A stretch of DNA of 64,000 bases. Origin: SZUA-444 sp965226565 (GTDB lineage Bacteria > Bacillota > Clostridia > Oscillospirales > Ruminococcaceae). The DNA is taken from the NCBI GenBank assembly GCA_965226565.1, contig CBDDDI010000005.1, forward strand, positions 496,001 through 560,000, written 5' to 3'. The notes below the pieces were generated by a model, which was not told the DNA's origin, did not search any database, and saw only the letters and a program-made list of their open reading frames with translations. Position numbers and translations under genes: made by a program. Positions 26,836 to 36,231 of the stretch are shown here, one piece after another; position 1 is the first letter of the stretch; each line of letters starts with the position of its first letter.

Positions 26836-27660
26836 ATGAAAATAATTGTTTTGACTGAAAACACATCCAAATCTTCAGAATTTGAATGTGAACATGGACT
26901 TTCATTGTATATAGAAACAAAGCAAAATAAAGTTTTGTTTGATACAGGAGCTTCTAGCCTATTTTCTAGAAACGCAAGTAAATTTAATATAGATTTATCT
27001 GATATAAATGACGCTGTAATTTCTCATGGACATTACGACCATGGCGGTGGACTTAAAACATTTTTAGATTATAACAATACAGCTAATGTGTATATAAATA
27101 AAAATGCATTTGAAGATATTTATTCTGATCGAAATGAAGATGGAATGGTTTATATTGGACTTGATAAATCTTTAGAAAATTTACCACAAATAAAATTAAT
27201 TGATGATAAATATACTATCAATAATGAATTTGAAATATTTGTAGCTAATAAAACTAACTATGCTGTGCCAAATGGAAATAAAACTTTATATATAAAATCT
27301 AATGAGACTTATATTAATGACGACTTTAGACATGAACATAATCTTGTTATAACTGAAGGATCAAAAAAGGTTCTTATATCTGGATGTTCACACAAAGGAA
27401 TTTTAAATATTTTAGATTCTTATTACGAAATATATAATTCATATCCTGATTGTGTAATAGGTGGATTTCATTTATCAAGTAAAAAAACTGGAATTAGTGA
27501 AAGTGATAAAGATTTAAATAATCTTGCTAAAAAACTTTTAGAAACTGATATAAAATTTTATACTTGTCATTGCACAGGAATTGAAGCTTATAATAAACTA
27601 AAAATAAAAATGGATAATAATATTGAGTATGTTTCTGCTGGAACAGTACTTGAATTTTAA
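26836..27660 (+). CDS. MBL-fold metallohydrolase (COG1237-like)
   Basis: A 274-aa cytosolic metallo-beta-lactamase-fold protein. Metal-binding HxHxDH is visible as SHGHYDHGGG (about residues 64-73), with further ligands in SGCSHKG, GGFHLSS and the C-terminal CHCTG region. The type resembles COG1237 proteins annotated as dihydropterin/aminobenzene-phosphate synthase-like hydrolases; the real substrate is unknown. It is 15 bases upstream of the mrp-like ATPase, within one transcript behind the double-operator promoter. MBL plus Mrp pairs recur in anaerobes in clusters tied to metal-cofactor handling. Confidence 0.85.
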   Translation: MKIIVLTENTSKSSEFECEHGLSLYIETKQNKVLFDTGASSLFSRNASKFNIDLSDINDAVISHGHYDHGGGLKTFLDYNNTANVYINKNAFEDIYSDRNEDGMVYIGLDKSLENLPQIKLIDDKYTINNEFEIFVANKTNYAVPNGNKTLYIKSNETYINDDFRHEHNLVITEGSKKVLISGCSHKGILNILDSYYEIYNSYPDCVIGGFHLSSKKTGISESDKDLNNLAKKLLETDIKFYTCHCTGIEAYNKLKIKMDNNIEYVSAGTVLEF

Positions 27661-27675
27661 TGGAGGAACTTTATA

Positions 27676-28518
27676 ATGAGTGAAAACTGTAGTGAAAATT
27701 GTAATCAAAACTGCTCAAGTTGTTCTGAAACTTGTAGTGACAGAAAACCATCAAAAAAAGATTTTATTGAAAACTCTCATCAAATGAGCAATATCAAAAA
27801 AGTTATTGGTGTTGTTAGTGGTAAAGGTGGAGTTGGTAAATCATTAGTAACATCTTTGCTTGCTGTTGAAATGAACAGACGTGGCAACAAAACTGCTGTT
27901 CTTGATGCTGACATAACTGGACCATCAATTCCAAAAGCTTTTGGAATAAATCAAAAAGCAACAAGTGATGAACTTGGAATTTATCCTGCAAAATCAAAAA
28001 CAGGAATTGATATAATGTCTGTAAATCTTCTTCTTGAAAATGAAACAGATCCTGTTATTTGGAGAGGTCCAATTATTGCAAATACTGTTAAACAATTTTG
28101 GACAGATGTTATTTGGAATGATGTTGACTATATGTTTGTTGATATGCCTCCAGGTACTGGCGATGTGCCTTTAACAGTTTTCCAATCAATACCTGTTGAT
28201 GGAATCGTTATTGTTACTTCACCTCAAGAGCTTGTTTCTATGATTGTTAAAAAAGCTGTAAAAATGGCAAATATGATGGATGTTCCTATTGTTGGAATTG
28301 TTGAAAATATGTCATATTTCAAATGTCCAGATAATGATAAAGAATACAAAATTTTTGGAGACAGCCATATTGAAGAAATTGCAAATCAATATAATCTTGA
28401 AGTTCTTGCAAAACTTCCTATTGATCCAAAACTAGCAAATGCTTGTGATAAAGGAATGATAGAACTATCTGATAATGATTTCATTTCACCAGCTGTTGAG
28501 AAAATAGAAAAAATATAA
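27676..28518 (+). CDS. mrp: Mrp/NBP35-type P-loop ATPase, Fe-S carrier
   Basis: An Fe-S scaffold or carrier ATPase of the MinD/Mrp family. The first 21 residues hold five cysteines spaced C5-x3-C9-x3-C13-x2-C16-x3-C20, a likely cluster-binding tail. The deviant Walker A is SGKGGVGKS (about residues 48-56), switch I is DADITGPSIPK, and Walker B is VDMPPGTGD. In the usual dimer-interface CxxC motif only the first Cys is kept (FKCPDNDKEY), so the N-terminal tail may carry the cluster instead. It is co-transcribed with the MBL protein. Confidence 0.9.
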   Translation: MSENCSENCNQNCSSCSETCSDRKPSKKDFIENSHQMSNIKKVIGVVSGKGGVGKSLVTSLLAVEMNRRGNKTAVLDADITGPSIPKAFGINQKATSDELGIYPAKSKTGIDIMSVNLLLENETDPVIWRGPIIANTVKQFWTDVIWNDVDYMFVDMPPGTGDVPLTVFQSIPVDGIVIVTSPQELVSMIVKKAVKMANMMDVPIVGIVENMSYFKCPDNDKEYKIFGDSHIEEIANQYNLEVLAKLPIDPKLANACDKGMIELSDNDFISPAVEKIEKI

Positions 28519-28532
28519 TCAAAATTATATAA

Positions 28533-28580
28533 AAAACACCTTACAAAGTTTAAAATTACTTTAGTAAGGTGTTTATTTTT
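28533..28580. terminator. Bidirectional terminator between mrp and nadC
   Basis: AAACACCTTAC (28533-28543) pairs with GTAAGGTGTTT (28564-28574). A T-run follows on the + strand and an equivalent one on the - strand, so it serves the convergent mrp and nadC transcripts. Confidence 0.85.
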
Positions 28581-28602
28581 TATAATAAAAGAATATACTA
28601 TT

Positions 28603-29442
28603 TTAGAGTGCAATCTTCATTGAAATATCAAAACATTTCACAGAATGTGTTATTGCACCAAGAGAAATAATATCAACACCTGTTCGTGCAACTTGAGCTA
28701 TATTTTCATAACTAACATTACCACTAGCTTCTAAAACAGCTTTGCCAGAACCAATTTTAACAGCTTCAGCCATCATATCACAATCCATATTATCAAGCAT
28801 AATTATATCAGCTTTAATATCTATAGCTTCAATAAGTTCAGAAAAATTCCTTACTTCAACTTCAATTTTAACAGTATGTCCCATTTTGTTTCTTAAAGCT
28901 CTAACAGCATTAGTAATACTACCATAAGCATCAATATGATTATCTTTAAGCATAGCACAATCAGTTAAATTAAACCTATGGTTTCTTCCTCCACCAATAT
29001 ATACAGAGTATTTTTGTAAAGCTCTAAGACCAGGAAGAGTTTTTCTAGTATCAACAATTTGAGCTTTAGTACCTTTAACAAGCTCAACACATTTATTTGT
29101 AGAAGTAGCAACTCCAGACATGTGTTGTAACAAATTCAAAGAAGTTCTCTCACCTTTTAATAAAACTTTAGTATTACCAGAAATTTTGGCTATAACATCA
29201 CCTTTTTTAACTTTCATACCATCTTTAATTAGAATTTCAACTTCAACATTTTCATCAAGAAGTTTAAAAACTCTCATTGCTACATCTATTCCAGCTAAAA
29301 CACCATTATCTTTAGCAATAAACTGTGCAGTTGTAGTAGCATCATTATCTATTAAAAACTCCGAAGTAACGTCTATATAATTTATATCCTCATTCAAAGC
29401 TTTTTTTATAATATCATCAACATAAAACTGATTTAGTTGCAT
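28603..29442 (-). CDS. nadC: Nicotinate-nucleotide pyrophosphorylase (carboxylating) NadC
   Basis: NadC converts quinolinate and PRPP to nicotinate mononucleotide with loss of CO2 in de novo NAD synthesis. Key motifs are the N-terminal ALNEDI, the VDTRKTLPGLR substrate loop, GGGRNHRFNLTD, and the barrel strands KIEVEV and MLDNM, with EASGNV near the end. Length 279 aa is normal. It overlaps the nadB end by 10 bases and shares its operon. Confidence 0.96.
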   Translation of the reverse strand: MQLNQFYVDDIIKKALNEDINYIDVTSEFLIDNDATTTAQFIAKDNGVLAGIDVAMRVFKLLDENVEVEILIKDGMKVKKGDVIAKISGNTKVLLKGERTSLNLLQHMSGVATSTNKCVELVKGTKAQIVDTRKTLPGLRALQKYSVYIGGGRNHRFNLTDCAMLKDNHIDAYGSITNAVRALRNKMGHTVKIEVEVRNFSELIEAIDIKADIIMLDNMDCDMMAEAVKIGSGKAVLEASGNVSYENIAQVARTGVDIISLGAITHSVKCFDISMKIAL

Positions 29443-30899
29443 TTTAATTCCTCCTTCAAAATTATAAATGCTATTGTGGCAAGAGATTTAGCAATAACAA
29501 AATCTTGATCAATCTTCCACTCACCATTTTCAAGCATATTTTTAATATTTTCTATTTCAACAAATCCTTTTTTAACTCCATTTTTATCCGGCACAATAAA
29601 AAATGAATCTTGCATAATAGTTCTAATTTTAGTTCTAATACCTTTAGGAATAGTAGGTGCATTATCATTATAAGTAAAATTATAATCTTCAAAATCTTTA
29701 TTAATTTTATCAGCTTTTGAATTTATATCATTTGCAGCATGACGAGAAAAAACAACAGCCTCAAGAAGCGAATTACTAGCCAAACGATTAATTCCATGAA
29801 CTCCAGTGCAAGAACATTCTCCACAAGCATAAACATTTTCCATACTTGTTTGAGATTTAGAAGAAACTTTAATTCCTCCCATCAAATAATGTTGACAAGG
29901 AAAAATAGGAACTAAATCTTTAGACATATCAAAGCCTTGTTTTAAAAGATTTTTATAAATCATAGGAAAACGTTTTTGAAGAAACTCTTTATCTTTATGA
30001 GTTATATCAAGATAAATTTGATTAGAACCAGTTTTTTTAGTTTCAAGCAAAATAGAATGTGATACAACATCTCTAGGCGCAAGCTCCAAACGTTTATCAT
30101 AATTATGCATAAAACGTTCTTTATTACAATTTCTAAGATATGCTCCTTCTCCACGAACAGCCTCAGATATTAAAAAACATTCTCTTGTTTCACGATTATT
30201 AAAAGCTGTAGGATGAAATTGAATATAGCTTACATTTTCTGTTTCAATTCCCATGTTGTAAGCAAATGAAATTCCATCACCTGTTGCAATTGCTGAATTT
30301 GTTGTATATTTATAAACTCTTCCAATTCCACCTGTTGCAAAAATAGTGAAATGTGAGTTATAATATAAATGATTATTGTCACAAAGAATATCAAAAGAAA
30401 ATCCTGTGCTTGTCTTTTTAACATCACAAACTAATGAATTATCAATAATATCTATATTATCTCTTTGTGAAACATTTTTTAAAAGTGCTGAAAGAATTTC
30501 AAAACCAGTGGAATCAGCATTATGAAAAATCCTACGTTTTGAATGTCCACCTTCTAAAGTCCTGTCATACTCACCATCTTTATCTTTATCAAAATTAACG
30601 CCCATTTTGATAAGATTATCTATATCAATTTGAGCTTCATTAACAAGAATATCAAGATTATCAATATTATTTTTATGTCCACCAGCTTTAAGAGTATCTT
30701 CTTTATGAAACTCAGGAGAATCATCAGCATTATTATATACTCCAGCAATACCACCTTGTGCTAAAGAAGAATTACATAAAAACTTATCTTTTTTAGTAAT
30801 AACAAGAACACTTAAATCTTTAGATAAGTTTAATGCACTATAAAGTCCAGCAATACCGCTACCAATTATAACTACATCATAATTTATTTTACTACTCAT
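29433..30899 (-). CDS. nadB: L-aspartate oxidase NadB
   Basis: NadB is a flavoenzyme that oxidises L-aspartate to iminoaspartate (probably using fumarate in an anaerobe) for quinolinate synthesis. The FAD Rossmann motif is VIIGSGIAGLYSAL (about residues 9-22). The succinate dehydrogenase-like active site includes SLAQGGIAG, the capping-domain arginines in HSKRRIFHNADSTG and the FHPTAF stretch, followed by CGECSCTGVHGINRLASNSL. 488 aa is slightly short of the E. coli enzyme. nadA, the usual third gene, is not adjacent or in the window. Confidence 0.94.
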   Translation of the reverse strand: MSSKINYDVVIIGSGIAGLYSALNLSKDLSVLVITKKDKFLCNSSLAQGGIAGVYNNADDSPEFHKEDTLKAGGHKNNIDNLDILVNEAQIDIDNLIKMGVNFDKDKDGEYDRTLEGGHSKRRIFHNADSTGFEILSALLKNVSQRDNIDIIDNSLVCDVKKTSTGFSFDILCDNNHLYYNSHFTIFATGGIGRVYKYTTNSAIATGDGISFAYNMGIETENVSYIQFHPTAFNNRETRECFLISEAVRGEGAYLRNCNKERFMHNYDKRLELAPRDVVSHSILLETKKTGSNQIYLDITHKDKEFLQKRFPMIYKNLLKQGFDMSKDLVPIFPCQHYLMGGIKVSSKSQTSMENVYACGECSCTGVHGINRLASNSLLEAVVFSRHAANDINSKADKINKDFEDYNFTYNDNAPTIPKGIRTKIRTIMQDSFFIVPDKNGVKKGFVEIENIKNMLENGEWKIDQDFVIAKSLATIAFIILKEELKCN

Positions 30900-30970
30900 T
30901 TTACCACGCTCTTTTATTAAGTCATTTTATTAATACTTATTTTATTATAACATAATAGCTTATAAATTGC

Positions 30971-31027
30971 TATAATATATAAATGATTTCACATAAAAAA
31001 TTTATTATATATATTTTTTATGTGAAA
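30971..31027 (+). promoter_or_regulatory. hflX leader: -10 element followed by perfect 15-bp inverted repeat
   Basis: A consensus TATAAT (30971-30976) with a weak -35 is followed at once by a 15-bp perfect inverted repeat (30987-31001 with 31013-31027) around an 11-base AT loop. The second arm ends 5-6 bases before the AAAGGA of hflX. In RNA it would form a long hairpin reaching the ribosome binding site. As DNA it could be an operator. It is not followed by a T-run, so it is not a simple terminator. Confidence 0.6.
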
Positions 31028-31043
31028 ATTGAAAGGAAATAAT

Positions 31044-32288
31044 ATGTTTGAAAATACTTTAAATGCTCCAAAAATAATACTTATATGTGTAGACACAGGA
31101 GAATATGATGCAGAAAAATCTCTTGATGAATTAGAAGAACTAACAAATACTGCAGGAGGAGAAGTTGTTGCAAGAATAATTCAAAAAAGACCAACACCAG
31201 ATGTTGCAACATGTGTAGGATCAGGTAGACTAAAAGAAATATGTGAAACATGTGAGAAACTTGAAGCTGATCAAATAATATTTGACTGTGAACTTACAGC
31301 AACACAAATTAGAAATATAGAAGAAGCAGTAAATGTCCATACAATAGATAGAACAATGTTAATACTAGATATTTTTGCAGGACGAGCTACAACGAAAGAA
31401 GGTAAATTACAAGTTGAGCTTGCACAGCAAAAATATAGACTTCCACGTCTAGCAGGAATGGGAATAAATCTAAGTAGACTTGGAGGAGGAATAGGAACAA
31501 GAGGACCTGGAGAAACAAAACTCGAAACAGATAAAAGGCATATAAGAACAAGAATAGATAATCTAACTGCAGAACTAAAAGAAATAGAAAAAAGACGTGA
31601 ATTATCAAGAAAAAGAAGAAAAAAAGATAATGTTTTAGTAGCAGCGATAGTTGGATATACAAATGTAGGAAAATCAACTTTACTAAACACATTAACAGAA
31701 GCAGGAGTTTTAGCAGAAAACAAATTATTTGCAACATTAGAAACAACATCAAGATCAATTGAACTTCCAGACGGAAGAAATATAATGCTAGTTGACACAG
31801 TAGGATTAATAAGAAGACTACCTCATCATCTTGTTGAAGCATTTAAATCTACTTTAGAAGAAGCATCAAATGCAGATGTGATACTGCATATTTGTGATGC
31901 TAATGCAGAAGATGTAGAAGATCAAGCAGAAGTCACAATAAATCTTTTAAACGAACTTGGATGTGAAGATATACCTGTAGTAACAGTGTTTAATAAATGT
32001 GATATAGCTGATATTGATGTGGATTTTGAAGAAAATGATAAAGCTATTAAAATCAGTGCAAAAGAAGGATCAAATATAGTTGATCTTTTAGACTTAATAT
32101 CAAAATCTTTACCAGAAAGTGCGTATAGACTAAAACTTTTATTGCCGTATAGTGAAACATCTTTAATAAATCAAATAAGATTAGAAGGCAAAATTTTTAG
32201 TGAAGAATATATAAATGAAGGTATAGAAGTTGATGCATTAGTTGATAAAAAAATAATTCATCGTGTGCAACAATACACTGTAAAATAA
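31044..32288 (+). CDS. hflX: Ribosome-associated GTPase HflX
   Basis: HflX binds the 50S subunit and splits stalled or stressed 70S ribosomes. The HflX-specific N-terminal domain ends in RGPGETKLETDKR. The GTPase motifs are GYTNVGKST (G1), the TLETTSR switch I, DTVGLIRRLPHHLVEAF (G3/switch II), FNKCD (G4) and ISAKEG (G5). An in-frame TTG at 31029 is less likely than the ATG at 31044, which has AAAGGA correctly placed. It is followed after 16 bases by a lipid kinase gene. The leader hairpin suggests post-transcriptional control, which is known for hflX in some Firmicutes. Confidence 0.95.
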   Translation: MFENTLNAPKIILICVDTGEYDAEKSLDELEELTNTAGGEVVARIIQKRPTPDVATCVGSGRLKEICETCEKLEADQIIFDCELTATQIRNIEEAVNVHTIDRTMLILDIFAGRATTKEGKLQVELAQQKYRLPRLAGMGINLSRLGGGIGTRGPGETKLETDKRHIRTRIDNLTAELKEIEKRRELSRKRRKKDNVLVAAIVGYTNVGKSTLLNTLTEAGVLAENKLFATLETTSRSIELPDGRNIMLVDTVGLIRRLPHHLVEAFKSTLEEASNADVILHICDANAEDVEDQAEVTINLLNELGCEDIPVVTVFNKCDIADIDVDFEENDKAIKISAKEGSNIVDLLDLISKSLPESAYRLKLLLPYSETSLINQIRLEGKIFSEEYINEGIEVDALVDKKIIHRVQQYTVK

Positions 32289-32304
32289 AAGGAGAAGATT
32301 TTAA

Positions 32305-33192
32305 TTGGAAAAACTACTTTTTGTATTTAATCCAAACTCAGGTAAATCACAAATAAAAAACAATTTATTTAGTATAATAGATATTTTTGCACAACATAAT
32401 TTTTCAACGACTGTCTTTCCTACTCAAAAACCATTAGACGCATATAACATAATAAAAAATGAAGGAAAAAAGTATAAAATAGTTGTATGTTCAGGAGGAG
32501 ATGGAACATTAAGTGAAGCAGTAAAAGCATTAATGACATTTAAAAACAAACCACTTCTTGGATATATTCCATCCGGAACAACAAATGATTTTGGATACAG
32601 TTTAAATATATCAAAAAATATGGAGAAAGCAGCAGAAACTATTATAAAACAAAATCCATTTGCATGTGATGTAGGAATGTTTAATAACGAATATTTTTCA
32701 TATATAGCAGCATTCGGAGCTTTTACACAAATACCTCATATAACACCGCAACAAAACAAAAAAATGCTAGGATATTTAGCATATATCCTAGAAGGCTTAA
32801 AACACATTACCAATATAAAATCTTATGAAATAACAGTATCACATAATGGAAAAACACATAAAGAAAATTGTATATTAGGATTTGTATCAAACACTATTTC
32901 AGTTGCAGGATACAGAAGACTTGATAATTTAAATATCTATCTTAATGATGGATTATTTGAAGTATGTTTAGTAAAAACACCAAAAAATGCATTTGATATA
33001 CAAAACATCATTTCATCAGTTGTGACACAGAAATTTGATTCTCCATATGTAGAATTATTTAGAACAAATAAACTTAAAATCAAAAGTGACACAGCACTTA
33101 ATTGGACACTTGATGGAGAAGATGGAGGTTATCACAATACAGTAAAAATAACAAATATCAAACAAGCGATAAATATTCTTGTTGATAAATAA
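32305..33192 (+). CDS. Diacylglycerol kinase family lipid kinase
   Basis: A DagK/YegS-type soluble lipid kinase. The N-terminal FNPNSGK (about residues 7-13), the catalytic glycine-rich SGGDGTLSEA (about 63-72), and IPSGTTNDFG are all hallmark motifs, and a C-terminal DGE(D)G motif (WTLDGEDGG) follows. The start is a TTG at 32305 with AGGAG upstream. It phosphorylates diacylglycerol or a related lipid at the membrane face. DgkB-type recycling of diacylglycerol from lipoteichoic acid synthesis is plausible but not proven. Confidence 0.88.
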   Translation: MEKLLFVFNPNSGKSQIKNNLFSIIDIFAQHNFSTTVFPTQKPLDAYNIIKNEGKKYKIVVCSGGDGTLSEAVKALMTFKNKPLLGYIPSGTTNDFGYSLNISKNMEKAAETIIKQNPFACDVGMFNNEYFSYIAAFGAFTQIPHITPQQNKKMLGYLAYILEGLKHITNIKSYEITVSHNGKTHKENCILGFVSNTISVAGYRRLDNLNIYLNDGLFEVCLVKTPKNAFDIQNIISSVVTQKFDSPYVELFRTNKLKIKSDTALNWTLDGEDGGYHNTVKITNIKQAINILVDK

Positions 33193-33280
33193 TCGTTATA
33201 GTAACTTAAATATATAAAAAGTAATATTTATCTCACCTTTTAAATAAGTATATACAAAGGACAGGTGGTGAGATATAAAT

Positions 33281-34093
33281 ATGAAAACAAAAATTATTAC
33301 TTCTGTAAAAGGATTAGTAATAGGTGCATCTATGTTAATTCCAGGTTTAAGTGGAGGTACAATAGCAATAATACTAGGAATATATGATAAACTAATACAT
33401 GCAATCGGAACTATAACAGATCGAACTAAACTAAAAGAAAACTTAACATTTTTGCTAACTTTCATGTGTGGAGCATGTGTAGGAATATATTTATTTTCTA
33501 AAATAGTATTATCAGTAATAAATTTTTTAGGAAACACAGTCTTATTTTTATTTATAGGAATAATAATAGCAAGTATATATCCATTATATAAAAAAACAAC
33601 AGCTACTAGATTAGAAAAAAAAGATTTCATATATATATTAATAGGAATGTCAACATGTTTTCTAACAATACTATTACCAAATGATATAATAACATTAAAA
33701 GAAGAATTTAGCGTGTTAAATTTATTTATATTTGCAATTGCAGGAATAATAATAGCAGTAGCATTAATATTTCCAGGTCTAAGCGTATCACAAATGCTGC
33801 TATTACTAGGATTATATAAACCAATTTTGGCAGCAATAACAACAAAATCATTTACATTTATAATGCCATTAGCAATATCAGTAGGAATAGGAACACTATT
33901 AACAGCAAATATACTAGAAAAATTTATAACAAACAAACCAAGACCAACGTATTTTATAATAATAGGATTTGTAATAGGATCAGCAATAGAAGCAATACCA
34001 GAAAATTTTGCATCTGTAAATATAATATTAGCAATATTATTGTTGATTGCAGGATTTTTATCAATGATGTATATATCTAAAAAAAGAGTATAA
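33281..34093 (+). CDS. DUF368 membrane protein, PopT-like polyprenyl-phosphate translocase candidate
   Basis: A 270-aa, about eight-helix membrane protein with an internal duplication. The hallmark IPGLSGGTIAIILGIY (about residues 20-35) is echoed by FPGLSVSQMLLLLGLY (about 166-181). Recent work on DUF368 (PopT) proteins ties the family to returning undecaprenyl phosphate across the membrane for cell-envelope synthesis. Applying that to this protein is inference. The second PGLS repeat has lost one Gly. An AGGTGGTGAG ribosome binding site precedes the ATG. A convergent reading frame on the other strand is a shadow. Confidence 0.85.
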   Translation: MKTKIITSVKGLVIGASMLIPGLSGGTIAIILGIYDKLIHAIGTITDRTKLKENLTFLLTFMCGACVGIYLFSKIVLSVINFLGNTVLFLFIGIIIASIYPLYKKTTATRLEKKDFIYILIGMSTCFLTILLPNDIITLKEEFSVLNLFIFAIAGIIIAVALIFPGLSVSQMLLLLGLYKPILAAITTKSFTFIMPLAISVGIGTLLTANILEKFITNKPRPTYFIIIGFVIGSAIEAIPENFASVNIILAILLLIAGFLSMMYISKKRV

Positions 34094-34102
34094 AAATAAA
34101 CA

Positions 34103-34139
34103 AGGTAACTTTTTATAATAAAAAGTTACCTATTTTTTT
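34103..34139 (+). terminator. Terminator after DUF368 gene
   Basis: AGGTAACTTTTT paired with AAAAAGTTACCT, then a T-run. Confidence 0.85.
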
Positions 34140-34217
34140 ATTTAAGAAAATTAACTACATTAATCTATTGAAAATAATAATCAAATAAATCAACATTCAT
34201 AAAAATTTTCTTATATA

Positions 34218-34991
34218 TTATTTAAGCATATCAACAATTTTTCTATATTCTAAATGTCCACCAAATAAATCAAGAGCAGTACCGATAGTGATATCAATTT
34301 TGCCAGAAGATAAAGAGTTCAAAAGATTAATATCCTCAAAAGAAGAAACTCCACCAGCATAAACAATTTTGTTTTTCTGATGTTTAGATAAAATAGAAAT
34401 AATATCTTCATCAATTCCAGAAGACTTGCCTTCAACATCAACAGCATGAACTAAAAACTCATCACAATATGTAGAAAGCTCATCCAGCAATTTTTGATCT
34501 AAAACAGCATCCGTAAACTTTTGCCATCTATCAGTAACAACAAAATACTTTCCATCTTTAATTCTGCAACTTAAATCCAAAACAATGTGCTTTTTACCAA
34601 CTTCAGAAACTAATTTATTAATATTATTAAAATTTATCTCACCATTTTTAAAAGCAAAAGAAGTAGTAATAACATGTGAAGCACCTTTTTGAATAAAATA
34701 AGAAGCATTCGTGTCATTAATACCTCCACCAATTTGAAGTCCATTTTTATATACAGATAAAGCAAGTTCAGCTTGAAGCAAACTTTTTTTATAATAATCA
34801 GAACCAACTTGGTTTAAAATAATAATATGACCACCTTTTAGGTTATCATTTTTATAAAGATTAGCATAATAATCAGCATTTTTTGAAGATACAAAATTCT
34901 CACTAACTTTATTATTTTTATCAGAAATAGAACCACCAACAATTTGTTTAACAGCTCCATTATGAATATCAATACAAGGTCTAAAATTCAT
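34218..34991 (-). CDS. hisA: Eukaryotic-type HisA (ProFAR isomerase)
   Basis: This TIM-barrel enzyme isomerises ProFAR to PRFAR in histidine synthesis. The sequence follows the fungal His6 layout and not the usual bacterial HisA: PCIDIHNGAVKQIVGGS at the N-terminus (catalytic Asp in CIDIHNG), LQIGGGINDTNA, VLDLSCR, FLVHAVDVEGKSSGIDE (second catalytic Asp), IVYAGGVSS and IGTALDLFGG. GGAGG precedes the ATG. There are no other his genes nearby, so it stands alone. This subtype occurs in some Clostridia and plants/fungi, suggesting old lateral transfer. Confidence 0.92.
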   Translation of the reverse strand: MNFRPCIDIHNGAVKQIVGGSISDKNNKVSENFVSSKNADYYANLYKNDNLKGGHIIILNQVGSDYYKKSLLQAELALSVYKNGLQIGGGINDTNASYFIQKGASHVITTSFAFKNGEINFNNINKLVSEVGKKHIVLDLSCRIKDGKYFVVTDRWQKFTDAVLDQKLLDELSTYCDEFLVHAVDVEGKSSGIDEDIISILSKHQKNKIVYAGGVSSFEDINLLNSLSSGKIDITIGTALDLFGGHLEYRKIVDMLK

Positions 34992-35159
34992 AACAACATC
35001 CTCCTATTATTTATAACATTATATCATAAATATATAAACATAACCATAAAAAATTTATTATATCTAATTAATTTCTGAATAAACAAATTAATATATACTT
35101 TGTTGTTATTAATATAATTATGTGTTATTATTAAGACTATATTAATTATGGAGGTTATT

Positions 35160-36026
35160 ATGGATAATAATTTTGTATTTTTTGCAGATTCTACTTGTGA
35201 CTTACCAGATAGCATATACAAAGAGCTAAAGATTAACGTAATAAATCTAACCTATCAAGTTGATGGAATTGATTATGATGAAACAAACAATCTACCAATT
35301 GAAGAATTTTATAGTAAAATACGTACTGGATCTATAAGTAAAACATCTCAAATAACACCTTCAAAATTTGAAAAAATATTCACTGAAGTGGCTAAAACAG
35401 GAAAAGATATATTATATATTGCATTTTCATCAGGCTTAAGTGGAACATATAATAGTGCTAAAATAGCTGCAGAAAATGTAAAAGAAAACTTTCCTAATAT
35501 AAAAATAAGAATTATAGATAGCCTTTGTGCATCATTAGGAGAAGGATTGTTAGTATATAAAGCAGCAAAACTAGCAAACAAAGGCAAAACTCTTGATGAA
35601 GTAGCTGATTGGACAGAAAAACACAAATTACATTTATGTCATATGTTCACAGTAGATAATTTAATGTATTTGCATAAAGGAGGAAGAGTTTCAAAAACCT
35701 CTGCAATTGCAGGCTCAATACTTGGAATAAAACCAGGATTACATGTAGATAACGAAGGACATTTAATACCACTTTCAAAAGTAAGAGGTAGAAAACAATC
35801 TTTAAATTGGTTAATAGAAAACATGGAGAAACGTATTGGAGAATGGAAAAATGATACTTTCGCAATATGCCATGGAGATTGTATAGAAGATGCAAAATAT
35901 GTAGCTAAAATAGTAAAAGAAAAATTTAAAATCAAAAATGTGATAATAAATCATACAGGAATAGTAATTGGTTCACACTCTGGACCAGGAACAATGGCTC
36001 TCTTCTTTTTAGGAGATTATAGATAG
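35160..36026 (+). CDS. DegV family fatty-acid-binding protein
   Basis: DegV/FakB-type proteins bind a fatty acid and can present it to the kinase FakA. Motifs are ADSTCDLP (residues 8-15), TSQITPS (fatty-acid carboxylate contact, about 60-66), AFSSGLSGTYNSA and the C-terminal HTGIVIGSHSGPGTMALFF. GGAGG selects the ATG at 35160. Monocistronic. No fakA gene is in the window, so which lipid it serves cannot be said. Confidence 0.93.
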   Translation: MDNNFVFFADSTCDLPDSIYKELKINVINLTYQVDGIDYDETNNLPIEEFYSKIRTGSISKTSQITPSKFEKIFTEVAKTGKDILYIAFSSGLSGTYNSAKIAAENVKENFPNIKIRIIDSLCASLGEGLLVYKAAKLANKGKTLDEVADWTEKHKLHLCHMFTVDNLMYLHKGGRVSKTSAIAGSILGIKPGLHVDNEGHLIPLSKVRGRKQSLNWLIENMEKRIGEWKNDTFAICHGDCIEDAKYVAKIVKEKFKIKNVIINHTGIVIGSHSGPGTMALFFLGDYR

Positions 36027-36187
36027 ATTTTTAAATCTAAAATAATAAATTATTCAAAAATATCTAAACTATATATTATAATAGTATATCTATCCTACTT
36101 AAAATTTGTAGTAAACATCTATCAAAATAAAAAACGCCACCTCTATCTTATCTAAAAATCTATAGGTAAATATTTTTAAAAATTGTA

Positions 36188-36216
36188 TTGACTTATTTAT
36201 TAAAGTATGGTAATAT
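36188..36216 (+). promoter_or_regulatory. Promoter of tRNA-Arg
   Basis: TTGACT at 36188-36193 and TAATAT at 36211-36216 with a 17-base spacer, 15 bases upstream of the tRNA 5' end. The rest of the 36027-36231 gap shows no gene. Confidence 0.65.
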
Positions 36217-36231
36217 TAATAAGTCGCAATT

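Noticed and set aside
31271..31842. Two antisense frames inside hflX
   Set aside because: No start signals, and they overlap an intact, well-conserved GTPase gene.
33196..33936. Long leftward open frame opposite the DUF368 gene
   Set aside because: It lies almost wholly antisense to a clear membrane protein gene and has no ribosome binding site or recognisable family. It is a shadow caused by base bias.
36027..36187. Terminator after degV
   Set aside because: No stem of useful length followed by a T-run could be found.
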